Positions 1-8,242 of a stretch of DNA of 64,000 bases are shown here, piece by piece. The stretch lies in the NCBI GenBank assembly GCA_900102235.1, contig FMVL01000013.1, positions 18,658 to 82,657 on the forward strand, written 5' to 3'. This DNA is from Lachnospiraceae bacterium XBB2008. Its GTDB lineage: Bacteria; Bacillota; Clostridia; Lachnospirales; Lachnospiraceae. The notes beneath the pieces are model-generated. The model ran no database searches. It was not told the DNA's origin and saw nothing but the letters and a program-made list of their open reading frames with translations. Position numbers and translations under genes: made by a program. Position 1 is the first letter of the stretch. Every line of letters begins with the position of its first letter.

Positions 1-287
1 AACCCAAATCCCAGTGCTTCATACATCGTTCACCAGCTCAGAATACTCAGTGAGCTGTGGCTATATAATCCGAGGGCGGTAGCGATGAAATCCGAGAGCC
101 GGTTGATGAAATCCGATCAAGTAATGATACATATAAAACCCCATTATTATCTTGACGGGGATATCACATAATAGTTTATGATGATTATAAGCGCGTGAAC
201 GGCCAATAACCCGCGGCGGAAAGACATAAATACGAAAAGGCGAAACAGCCAATAACCCGCGGCAGAAATACAGAAACACATAAACTC
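1..287. other. Gene-free left edge with a short direct repeat
   Basis: No convincing gene was found here. Two direct repeats of a 21-base element (GCCAATAACCCGCGGCGGAA and one more base) occupy 202-222 and 248-268 with one mismatch, just upstream of the EamA transporter gene. A shorter motif, GATGAAATCCGA, also occurs twice (about 83-94 and 105-116). The repeats could be regulatory or the edge of a dispersed repeat; two copies are too few to say. Confidence 0.4.
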
Positions 288-1181
288 ATGACAGGAAAGC
301 AACAATCAGGAATCGGAACGGCATTGATCATCCTCGCAGGCATTTTTTGGGGCAGCATGGGGATTTTCGTGAGAAAACTCGATGGATACGGCTTCAGTTC
401 CATCCAGATCGTTTCGATACGTGTAACCCTCGCCGCGCTGATCTTTGCGATGGTGCTGTTAATAAAGGATCGCAGCGGTTTTAAGATCTCGCTTAAGGAC
501 ATCCCTCTTTTTCTGGGACTCGGATTCGGAAGCATCCTGTTTTTCACAGTCTGCTATTTTACCGCGATCAACATGATGCCGCTTTCAACTGCGGCGATCC
601 TGCTTTATACGTCACCGGTATGGATCATGCTCATGTCGATTCTGTTCTTTCGGGAAAAAATGGACAGAAGGAAACTGTTGGCTCTTGCATTGGCGTTTGC
701 GGGATGCGTGCTGGTTTCCGGGATCTCCGGCGAAGGGATGACTCTTACGGGATTACTCGTGGGGCTCGGCTCCGGGATCGGATACGGTTTGTACAGTATA
801 TTGGGCAAGATCGCATTACGGAGATATTCGCCTTTCACAGTTACTACTTATACATTTATATTTGCTGCCGTCGGTTCCTGGATCATATGCCGGCCGGCAG
901 ATATGTTTTCGCGGTTTTCGGGCGCACAGGATTTGGGATTCTTATGTGTATTCTGCATCCTGACGGCCCTGATCACAGCAGTGATCCCGTTTCTTGCATA
1001 CACACTCGGACTGGAACGGGTGGAAGCGAGCAAGGCAGGGATAATCGCCACTATCGAACCCATGGTGGCGACGTTGATCGGAATCGTTTATTTCGCGGAG
1101 CCGCTGACGATCATATCGGGTATTGGAATGATCCTGATCCTGGCGGCCGTTGTAATTCTGAATCTGAAACAGGCGGGATAA
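288..1181 (+). CDS. EamA-family (DMT) membrane transporter
   Basis: The product of 297 residues is almost entirely hydrophobic with about ten predicted membrane helices, in two repeats (roughly residues 10-140 and 150-292), as in the EamA/drug-metabolite transporter family. The first helix GTALIILAGIFWGSMGIFV and the second-repeat start GLLVGLGSGIGYGLYSILGK are typical. Such proteins export small metabolites or amino acids from the cytoplasm, but the substrate cannot be read from sequence. No good ribosome binding site precedes the ATG; it is chosen because it gives a full first helix. The gene stands alone between the left-edge repeats and the aldo/keto reductase gene. Confidence 0.9.
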   Translation: MTGKQQSGIGTALIILAGIFWGSMGIFVRKLDGYGFSSIQIVSIRVTLAALIFAMVLLIKDRSGFKISLKDIPLFLGLGFGSILFFTVCYFTAINMMPLSTAAILLYTSPVWIMLMSILFFREKMDRRKLLALALAFAGCVLVSGISGEGMTLTGLLVGLGSGIGYGLYSILGKIALRRYSPFTVTTYTFIFAAVGSWIICRPADMFSRFSGAQDLGFLCVFCILTALITAVIPFLAYTLGLERVEASKAGIIATIEPMVATLIGIVYFAEPLTIISGIGMILILAAVVILNLKQAG

Positions 1182-1275
1182 ACAACAGTAAACATAGCTG
1201 AACTGACTGCGAGCATATGAAACTCAGAACAAACCGGCAACGTAGACGGTTCCATGACAGGAAGGAGAGACGACT

Positions 1276-2418
1276 ATGATCTACAGAGACTTTCAGGACA
1301 TCAGATTATCGGGCCTTGGCTTTGGTGCCATGAGGCTTCCCGTGATCGACGGCGATGACGCCAACATCGATGAAGAGCAGACGTTTAATATGGTTGATCG
1401 GGCAATGGCAAGCGGGATCAACTACTATGACACAGCCTGGGGTTATCACGATGGTAATTCCGAAATCGTCATGGGAAAAGCGCTTGCCGGCTATCCGAGG
1501 GACAAGTTTTATATTGCGACCAAGTTCCCCGGATACGACCTGTCGAACATGCCCAGGGTAAAAGAGATATTCGAGAAACAGCTTGAAAAGACAGGGATGG
1601 AATACTTTGATTTCTACCTGTTCCACAACGTCTGCGAGATGAATATCGAACAGTATCTGGATCCGAAGTACGGGATCTATGATTACCTGATGGAGCAGAA
1701 AAAGAACGGCAGGATCAGACATCTGGGATTCTCGTGCCACGGCGAGTATGAAACAATGAAGAGATTTCTGGATGCTTACGGCAAGGACATGGAGTTCTGC
1801 CAGATCCAGCTCAACTATCTTGACTGGAAGTTCCAGGATGCCAAGGCAAAAGTTGATCTGCTTAATGAGTGGAATATCCCCGTGTGGGTCATGGAGCCGC
1901 TCAGAGGAGGTAAGCTTGCGAAACTCGACGATCAGTCCGAAAGCGAGTTAAAATCACTTCGTCCGGATGAAGATATCGCAGCATGGGCGTTCAGATTCCT
2001 GCAGAGCATAGAAAGCGTTACCATGGTTCTCTCGGGAATGTCCGATATGGAGCAGCTTAAGACCAACATTAAAACCTACGAAGAAGACAAGCCTCTCACC
2101 GCCGGGGAAATGGAAGCCCTGATGAAAGTCACTGACAGACTGATGTCTAAGAAGTCCATTCCCTGCACTGCCTGCCATTACTGCGTAAGCCACTGTCCCA
2201 TGGGACTGGATATTCCGTATTTCATTTCGCTGTATAATGAACATCTGCTTACGGTTCAGGATGGCGGAATGGCATTCATCGCACCTATGGCTCTTGCCGC
2301 TATCCCCGAGGAAAAGCGACCGGTTTCATGCCTGCACTGCCATAGCTGTGAACATGTATGTCCTCAGTCGATCAAAATCTCGGATATGATGTCTGACTTT
2401 GTTGAAAAGATTGGATGA
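1276..2418 (+). CDS. Aldo/keto reductase with C-terminal 2[4Fe-4S] ferredoxin domain
   Basis: The first 265 or so residues form an aldo/keto reductase barrel. The catalytic tetrad is visible as D52, Y57, K83 and H117. The C-terminal part carries two ferredoxin-type Cys clusters: C297-x2-C300-x2-C303-x3-C307P and C352-x2-C355-x2-C358-x3-C362P. This architecture is common in anaerobic Clostridia and is expected to couple NAD(P)H-dependent carbonyl chemistry to iron-sulfur electron transfer; the substrate is unknown. GAAGGAGAG lies just before the ATG. A strong terminator follows directly, so the gene is probably transcribed alone. Confidence 0.93.
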   Translation: MIYRDFQDIRLSGLGFGAMRLPVIDGDDANIDEEQTFNMVDRAMASGINYYDTAWGYHDGNSEIVMGKALAGYPRDKFYIATKFPGYDLSNMPRVKEIFEKQLEKTGMEYFDFYLFHNVCEMNIEQYLDPKYGIYDYLMEQKKNGRIRHLGFSCHGEYETMKRFLDAYGKDMEFCQIQLNYLDWKFQDAKAKVDLLNEWNIPVWVMEPLRGGKLAKLDDQSESELKSLRPDEDIAAWAFRFLQSIESVTMVLSGMSDMEQLKTNIKTYEEDKPLTAGEMEALMKVTDRLMSKKSIPCTACHYCVSHCPMGLDIPYFISLYNEHLLTVQDGGMAFIAPMALAAIPEEKRPVSCLHCHSCEHVCPQSIKISDMMSDFVEKIG

Positions 2419-2425
2419 AGCTTAA

Positions 2426-2455
2426 GGGACCGGGCCGCTGCCGGTCCCTTTTATT
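2426..2455 (+). terminator. Rho-independent terminator after the aldo/keto reductase gene
   Basis: Perfect 8-bp stem GGGACCGG/CCGGTCCC (2426-2433 with 2441-2448), a short loop and a following TTTTATT run. It begins eight bases after the stop codon. Confidence 0.9.
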
Positions 2456-2464
2456 GCATTCCTA

Positions 2465-2493
2465 TTGACACGATATATTTTACACAATATAAT
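2465..2493 (+). promoter_or_regulatory. Perfect sigma-A consensus promoter
   Basis: TTGACA (2465-2470), a 17-base spacer and TATAAT (2488-2493). It lies between a terminator and the radical SAM gene at 2537, which it should drive strongly. An exact consensus match at both boxes with optimal spacing is uncommon in natural promoters. Confidence 0.85.
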
Positions 2494-2536
2494 ATGACAA
2501 AAGATACCGGCAATCGACTACACGGAGAAACTAAAC

Positions 2537-3643
2537 ATGAACAAAGACTTTGACATCCAGGAATACATGACCCGTGGCGTGGAAAGCATAGTTGCGGATG
2601 CATTAAGAGCTACGCTCAAGAATCCGCGTGAAAGCGCATATATGGTCAGGTTTGCCGCCGCGAGCAAGGCAGCTTCCGTGAAGCGTGCCGCCATGGAGAA
2701 GAAGGGCGAGCACATCCCGCCGTTTCTCATAGCCAGTATCACGAGCAGCTGCAACCTGCACTGCGCCGGATGCTATTCGCGGTGCAATCAGGCGACGACC
2801 GATGAAGCACCGGTAGAGCAGCTATCGGACGAAGACTGGAGCCGGATCTTTGACGAGGCGGACGAGCTCGGAGTGAGTTTCATCCTGCTTGCCGGCGGAG
2901 AACCGCTTCTTCGTAAAGGCGTGATCGACGCAGCCGGCGAGCGGCCGAACATCCTGTTTCCCGTGTTTACGAACGGAACCTTCATGGGAGAAAAATACTT
3001 TGAACTCTTCGACAGATGCAGGAACATCGTTCCGATCATGAGCATCGAAGGCAATAAGGAGATCACGGATGCCAGAAGAGGAGAAGGAGTCTATGACAAA
3101 CTTGTTTCCAACATGGATGAGCTTTGCAAAAGAGGCCTGATCTTCGGAACATCGGTAACCGTGACGAGCGATAACTACGCAGATGTGTCATCTGAGGAAT
3201 TCATAAGTCTGCTGTCGGATAAGGGCTGCAAGGCGGTCATATTCGTCGAGTTCGTTCCGGTAACGGGAGAAAGCAGCAAGCTTGCGCCCGGCGATGAGGA
3301 AAGAGAGTATCTGAGCCGCGAGATCGAGCGGCTTCGCGCAGAGCATCCCGAGATGGTGTTTGTTTCGTTTCCCGGAGATGAGAAGAGCTCGGGAGGATGT
3401 ATCGCTGCAGGGCGCGGCTTCTTCCATATCAATTCTCACGGAGGCGCGGAGCCCTGTCCGTTTTCTCCGTACTCGGATATCAACGTGAAGGACTCGTCGC
3501 TGAGAGAAGCAATGAAATCGAAACTTTTCAGATCCCTGATCGATGGCGGCCTGCTGAATGACGACCACAAAGGCGGCTGTGTCCTATTTGAAAAAAGAGA
3601 TCAGGTGACCGCCCTGCAGGAGAACACAAGAGCAGAAGAATAA
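2537..3643 (+). CDS. Radical SAM protein
   Basis: The 368-residue product has the radical SAM cluster motif C72-x3-C76-x2-C79 (CNLHCAGC) and the downstream GGEP motif that contacts S-adenosylmethionine. The C-terminal third has CIAAGRGFFHINSHGGAEPC followed by PFSPYSDINVKDSSLREA, resembling the auxiliary (SPASM-like) end of peptide-modifying or heme-pathway-like radical SAM enzymes. It probably catalyses a radical reaction in the cytoplasm; no substrate peptide was recognised nearby. The start has the sequence CGGAGAAAC upstream and follows a consensus promoter. The nitroreductase-like gene lies 74 bases downstream and may be co-transcribed. Confidence 0.88.
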   Translation: MNKDFDIQEYMTRGVESIVADALRATLKNPRESAYMVRFAAASKAASVKRAAMEKKGEHIPPFLIASITSSCNLHCAGCYSRCNQATTDEAPVEQLSDEDWSRIFDEADELGVSFILLAGGEPLLRKGVIDAAGERPNILFPVFTNGTFMGEKYFELFDRCRNIVPIMSIEGNKEITDARRGEGVYDKLVSNMDELCKRGLIFGTSVTVTSDNYADVSSEEFISLLSDKGCKAVIFVEFVPVTGESSKLAPGDEEREYLSREIERLRAEHPEMVFVSFPGDEKSSGGCIAAGRGFFHINSHGGAEPCPFSPYSDINVKDSSLREAMKSKLFRSLIDGGLLNDDHKGGCVLFEKRDQVTALQENTRAEE

Positions 3644-3717
3644 CCGCCTAGCAACAATCGTAAACCGGATCAATGATCCGCAGCAAACCCCATAACCCCA
3701 AACAGGAGGAAACCCAA

Positions 3718-4527
3718 ATGAACGATCTTATGGAGATCATAAAAGGCAGAAAGAGCGTCCGTACATACAACGGGGAACCGCTCAGCGAAACACACAGAAA
3801 CCTACTTGAAGAATACGCCCGCGGCATAACGGATCCGTTTGACATCCCGGTGGAGTTTGTCTTTATGGACGCCAAAGAACTGGGCCTGTCGAGCCCTGTC
3901 CTGTCCGGCGAAACGCTCTATGTTGCCGGGAAGGTTGAGAAGAAACCTTACGCCGATGTGGCATTCGGATATGCGTTTGAGAAACTCGTGCTCTACGCGT
4001 GGTCGCTCGGGATCGGGACCGTATGGATCGGCGGCACCATGAAGCGTGAAGATTTTGAAAAAGCTGCCGGACTAAAAGACGGCGAGATGATGCCCTGCGT
4101 AAGTCCGCTCGGATACCCCGCCGCTAAGCGGTCGCTTAAGGAAACCATGATGCGTAAAGGTGTAGGCGCAGATAACAGGATATCGCCCGACAGGCTTTTC
4201 TTTAATGAAAAATGGGACCGCCCTCTTACGAGCGCCGATGAGATGAAGGATATCCTGGAGATGGTCCGCCGGGCTCCCTCCGCCGTGAACAAGCAGCCCT
4301 GGAGGATCATTTATAAGGACGGCGCTTATCATTTTTATGAGAAAAAGGACAAAGGCTACGTCAATGACAATACCGGCGATCTTCAGAAGATCGATGTCGG
4401 CATAGCTTTATGTCACTTCACCATGGGACTCGAAGATCTTGGAAAAAAATACGAGATACAGATAAGCGATCCCGGGATCGAAATCCCTTCTGATGCGGAG
4501 TATATTGCGAGCGTTATTGTGCTATAA
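3718..4527 (+). CDS. Nitroreductase-family flavoprotein
   Basis: The protein of 269 residues has the flavin-binding opening IIKGRKSVRTYNGEPLSE and a later RRAPSAVNKQPWRIIY segment, typical of nitroreductase-fold proteins (the NfsA/TM1586-like group that has an extended C-terminal half). Members use FMN and NAD(P)H to reduce nitro or quinone compounds; the physiological substrate is unknown. The start at 3718 is chosen because CAGGAGGAAACCCAA directly precedes it; an upstream in-frame ATG at 3673 has no binding site. It follows the radical SAM gene closely. Confidence 0.85.
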   Translation: MNDLMEIIKGRKSVRTYNGEPLSETHRNLLEEYARGITDPFDIPVEFVFMDAKELGLSSPVLSGETLYVAGKVEKKPYADVAFGYAFEKLVLYAWSLGIGTVWIGGTMKREDFEKAAGLKDGEMMPCVSPLGYPAAKRSLKETMMRKGVGADNRISPDRLFFNEKWDRPLTSADEMKDILEMVRRAPSAVNKQPWRIIYKDGAYHFYEKKDKGYVNDNTGDLQKIDVGIALCHFTMGLEDLGKKYEIQISDPGIEIPSDAEYIASVIVL

Positions 4528-4528
4528 T
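4519..4528 (+). promoter_or_regulatory. Extended -10 promoter inside the end of the nitroreductase gene
   Basis: TGTGCTATAAT ends at 4528, giving an extended -10 (TGn plus TATAAT) without a clear -35 box. It is positioned to transcribe the diguanylate cyclase gene that starts at 4583. Confidence 0.45.
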
Positions 4529-4582
4529 AGTAGGGTCGTTTTTATGTAAAGACATATCATATTCTGAAGTGAGAAAATAGAT

Positions 4583-5896
4583 ATGGGTGAGTCGAAACTG
4601 GCACAATACACGAGCGAAGAAATGATACGTCGGTTCAGTGAACTTGTTGATGCGATCGTCGTGGTCGATAAGACCACAGACAGATATCGTACCGTAATCA
4701 GCAGGGGGATTTTTACGGAACTGTTTGACGAAGAGGGCGACTACAAAGAGCTTATACAGACACTTTTGATACATCTGAATACCACTTCCGAGAAACTTCC
4801 GGAAAGTTATCAGGCGTTCCTGCCCAACTTCGGGACCTTCACAGACAAGTACAGCAGAAGGCTTAAACTCGTCATCAATGAAGGCGAAGCAGCGCATATC
4901 GTCCAGATGATGGTCTATCCGATGGCGGACGAAGAAGCATACATGCTGATCATAGATGAGCTTGATCCCGATGAAAACGAATCTGAGAACCAGACCTACA
5001 GAAAAGTCGAGACCATAGAAAAGACTTTCCTTTTCTCCATGTATATCGACCTCGTCGAGGATTCGACCGGTAGTCTCAATATCTCCGAGATATCAGAGGA
5101 AGCTGTTCAGGCGGAACTCAAATACTCTGACTGGAGGAACATGATAGTCAATGCGATCGGTCAGGAAGATCAGGCACTTTTCATGGAGAGGTCCGATCCG
5201 GAATATCTGAAAAAGATGTTCACCCCGGGATCCACCTCGAGCTTCGACTGCCTGATGCAGAACCTTGACGGCGTATACATCTGGGTCAAACTGATCTTTT
5301 CCAGGATCGAGACCGGTGATCCGGCCGATTATAAATATGTATTCATGGTACAGAACATCCATGAAGAGGCGACCGCGATGTTCAGTTCGCTTAAGAAACT
5401 CGGCGAGATGGCTCTGACGGATTCGCTTACCGGAGTGTATAACAGAGGCAAGATCGAGACCTCCGCCAAGAATGCAGTTAAGGACTTTGCGGAAAGCGAG
5501 AGTAAAGACCCCATTTCCATGATGATCATAGACATCGATTATTTCAAAGCGATCAATGACGAGTTAGGACATGCCGTCGGAGATAAGACGCTTAAGCAGT
5601 TTGCGCGCATAATAACCGATAATTGCAAGGACGAGAAGGCAGATATCGGACGCTGGGGCGGTGAGGAATTCGTGATCGTTCTGTATGGCAAGACGCGCGA
5701 TGAGGCAACCGAACTTGCGGAAAAATTAAGAGCCAAAGTCGCAGATTTCACCATGCTTTACGGCAAAAAGATCACCTGCAGTATCGGTGTTGCCGAGGCA
5801 CGCGAAGGCGACAGCTTCGAAGATATATTCAACCGTATGGACAAGGCCCTGTACAAAGCCAAATCCGCGGGCAGAAACAAAGTGATGGCAGGCTGA
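4583..5896 (+). CDS. GGDEF diguanylate cyclase
   Basis: The 437-residue product ends in a GGDEF domain from about residue 270 (LTDSLTGVYNRGKIE) with the active-site motif R357-W-G-G-E-E-F363, the intact GGEEF form. No RxxD inhibitory site precedes it, so product inhibition by c-di-GMP through that site is unlikely. The first 250 residues hold no membrane segment and look like a PAS-like sensory region, so the enzyme should be soluble. It makes c-di-GMP from two GTP. A CorA gene follows 49 bases downstream. Confidence 0.93.
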   Translation: MGESKLAQYTSEEMIRRFSELVDAIVVVDKTTDRYRTVISRGIFTELFDEEGDYKELIQTLLIHLNTTSEKLPESYQAFLPNFGTFTDKYSRRLKLVINEGEAAHIVQMMVYPMADEEAYMLIIDELDPDENESENQTYRKVETIEKTFLFSMYIDLVEDSTGSLNISEISEEAVQAELKYSDWRNMIVNAIGQEDQALFMERSDPEYLKKMFTPGSTSSFDCLMQNLDGVYIWVKLIFSRIETGDPADYKYVFMVQNIHEEATAMFSSLKKLGEMALTDSLTGVYNRGKIETSAKNAVKDFAESESKDPISMMIIDIDYFKAINDELGHAVGDKTLKQFARIITDNCKDEKADIGRWGGEEFVIVLYGKTRDEATELAEKLRAKVADFTMLYGKKITCSIGVAEAREGDSFEDIFNRMDKALYKAKSAGRNKVMAG

Positions 5897-5945
5897 GCCG
5901 GATAGTAACAGCCGGCCGAGCCGTACTTATTTGATAGGATGCCGT

Positions 5946-6863
5946 ATGTTTTATCTGATCGAAGAAACACTTGAGCAGATCAACAGAGAAGAAATAAGTG
6001 CTACAGATAAGCAATATGTCGCGGTGCTGTCTTCCGATGAGTGGAAGCAGGATCGCGACAGTTTTGAAATGGGGATAGATATCGATTCCGATCTGTCCGA
6101 GATCTTTACGACCAAGGCGGAAGTGAACTACGATTCGCTGACAGGTTCGTTCTCGATCCCCGACAGGAAGGACCTGTCCAAAGAGGACAGCAAGTTCGCT
6201 TTTGCACTGGATGAAAAAGGGATAGTGTTCATCGACGACAGCGGCAAAGCGCTGGAACTGATAGAGAATATCCGCCGCGCCAAGAAGTGGAAGTTTCCGA
6301 GTCTTGAGCGATTCATATATGATTTTCTCGATCAGATAGTGATAGATGACTTAAGGCTCATGGAAAAGTATGAGCGTGAACTCGAATCCATGGAAAAGAC
6401 CATCATGGAAGAGGAGGATGATTTTCCGTCCGTTCGATTGAACGATATCCGCAGCGATATCAGAGACCTGCGTATCCATTACGAACAGCTTATGGATATG
6501 GGACAGGAATTCGAAGAAAACGAAAACAATTTCTTTAAGCAGGAGAATCTCAGATACTTCAGACTGTTCCTGAACCGCATGGCCAGACTGCATGATTCAT
6601 CCACATCACTGCGCGATTATACGATGCAGCTGCGAGACCAGTATAAAGCACATCTGGACATCAAGCAGAACCGGATCATGACGATCCTGACCGTAGTAAC
6701 GACTATCTTCATGCCCCTTACTCTGATCGTCGGGTGGTACGGAATGAATTTCCGATACATGCCCGAACTTGAATGGAGATGGGGATATCCCGTGATCATC
6801 GCAGTAAGCCTCCTGGTCGCTTTAGGCTGCCTGCTTTTCTTCAAGAAGAAAAAGTGGCTGTAG
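5946..6863 (+). CDS. CorA-family magnesium/divalent cation channel
   Basis: The 305-residue protein has a long acidic and helical cytoplasmic part and two C-terminal membrane helices. The family signature Y-G-M-N lies at residues 265-268, followed by a short loop (FRYMPELEWRWGY) and the second helix, then a basic tail (FFKKKKWL). This is the complete CorA pore architecture, so it should carry Mg2+ or a related divalent ion across the membrane. The ATG at 5946 is chosen to match the family N terminus (MFYLIEETLEQI); an in-frame codon at 5931 is possible. The gene faces the phosphatase gene convergently. Confidence 0.92.
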   Translation: MFYLIEETLEQINREEISATDKQYVAVLSSDEWKQDRDSFEMGIDIDSDLSEIFTTKAEVNYDSLTGSFSIPDRKDLSKEDSKFAFALDEKGIVFIDDSGKALELIENIRRAKKWKFPSLERFIYDFLDQIVIDDLRLMEKYERELESMEKTIMEEEDDFPSVRLNDIRSDIRDLRIHYEQLMDMGQEFEENENNFFKQENLRYFRLFLNRMARLHDSSTSLRDYTMQLRDQYKAHLDIKQNRIMTILTVVTTIFMPLTLIVGWYGMNFRYMPELEWRWGYPVIIAVSLLVALGCLLFFKKKKWL

Positions 6864-6882
6864 TCCGGCGGCTGCAGGCGTT

Positions 6883-8229
6883 CTACTCTTTTGTGATCAC
6901 ATCATACTCATCTATAGCATCTTGAAGACGTTTCTCTATATCGGCGGCGGCGTACAGTCCGTCGCTGTTTGTATTTAGTCCGTCAAACTTAAGAGGATAT
7001 ATTCCCGGAGGATCATCGTCATTCAGGATCGTCAGATCCCTCAGCTGATCCGTAGTCTGGTAGACCAGATCCACGGAGATGTATTCAGCGCCGTCGGTTC
7101 CTTTCCATCTGGCAAAAACAAGCTTGCCTCCGATCGGAGTCTTGCTTTCGATCGAATCCGGAAGAACATAATCCGTTACGTCCATGGCCGCCAGTACGCT
7201 TCCGATATTGGAGTCGTGTCCGCACAGGAATGTAAAGACTCTGCCGTCTTCATTCAGTTCGGACAGTATCTCTTTGAGCAACGGATTCGCCACATTCACG
7301 GCGACCAGCGGAGCGGTAAAAAGCACGTCTCCGTACAGATCTTTGACCTCACTGATCTTTTTCCAGTCATCACGAGTCAGGTCATGACCAAAAGCCGCGG
7401 TCTTCTCATCCGACTCTTCGTAGTATTGAAGAACAAGTGCGTCGCTTACGGAACATGCGGTTTTGAGTGAACCGCTCATTCCGGGCTCCGCATCAAGCTC
7501 AAGTTTGATCTCCGTATCATCCGTGGCAAGATCAGTCACCGAACCGTCTTTCCATGCTTCCGAATCATGGAGATCTATCACATCCGTCAGCAGTTCGTAG
7601 TTATCCGTAAGAGCGTTTATATCATCGGAAAAAAGCTCATCAATCTGGGCTGTGGCAGCCCTGACATAAGAGTCCGATACATAGGTCAGTTTCGGTGTGA
7701 ATACGGGATCCATCGTATCATACTCGACGGCATACTCCACTTCTTCTCCCGCCGTGGGAAGCAATCCGGATGTAAAAAACTGAGCTGTCGCGATGGTCCT
7801 TTGCTTGGAGTTGGCATAGATCCTCACATCCTCCGGCTCGGGGTGGTAATTTTCCGGAAAAAGACCTTCGGATTCGAGCCATTTACGGAAGTACTGTCCC
7901 ATCATGGTCTCAAGCACACCGCCTCTTACGGAAAGCTCACTCGGTTCCGATGACCACTCAAACCATTCATGCGGCGTGATGGTTCCGAGTAATGAGCCGC
8001 CTCCGCTGAGAGGTGATCTGATATTGTGACGGCTCAGTATCACTACCTGCTCCAGAGTATATCCTTCATGGGACAGAGCAGATATGCGGCCGTCCGTGAT
8101 CGAAACCGTTTCAGGATCGCCGTAGATTTTAGCGGCGTTCTGCGTTTTGCTCAGATACATAAACAGACCGCATAAGCCCAAAAAGATTATCAAAGATATG
8201 ATGCTGATTATTTTATCTTTCTTGTTCAT
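6883..8229 (-). CDS. Membrane-anchored histidine-type phosphatase
   Basis: The 448-residue product starts with a single hydrophobic anchor (residues 8-26), so the body is probably outside the membrane. The catalytic motif of the branch 2 histidine acid phosphatases is visible as R67-H68-N-I-R71-S-P73, and the proton donor motif HD is in TFLCGHDSN near residue 340. Such enzymes remove phosphate from sugar phosphates or phytate through a phosphohistidine intermediate; substrate is unknown. The gene lies downstream of, and on the same strand as, the secreted protein gene at 8243-10552, with only 13 bases between them, and they may form an operon. Confidence 0.85.
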   Translation of the reverse strand: MNKKDKIISIISLIIFLGLCGLFMYLSKTQNAAKIYGDPETVSITDGRISALSHEGYTLEQVVILSRHNIRSPLSGGGSLLGTITPHEWFEWSSEPSELSVRGGVLETMMGQYFRKWLESEGLFPENYHPEPEDVRIYANSKQRTIATAQFFTSGLLPTAGEEVEYAVEYDTMDPVFTPKLTYVSDSYVRAATAQIDELFSDDINALTDNYELLTDVIDLHDSEAWKDGSVTDLATDDTEIKLELDAEPGMSGSLKTACSVSDALVLQYYEESDEKTAAFGHDLTRDDWKKISEVKDLYGDVLFTAPLVAVNVANPLLKEILSELNEDGRVFTFLCGHDSNIGSVLAAMDVTDYVLPDSIESKTPIGGKLVFARWKGTDGAEYISVDLVYQTTDQLRDLTILNDDDPPGIYPLKFDGLNTNSDGLYAAADIEKRLQDAIDEYDVITKE

Positions 8230-8242
8230 AGTGTTTATTATA

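Noticed and set aside
202-268. Possible CRISPR array
   Set aside because: Only two repeat copies and no cas gene; repeats also differ in spacing from typical arrays.
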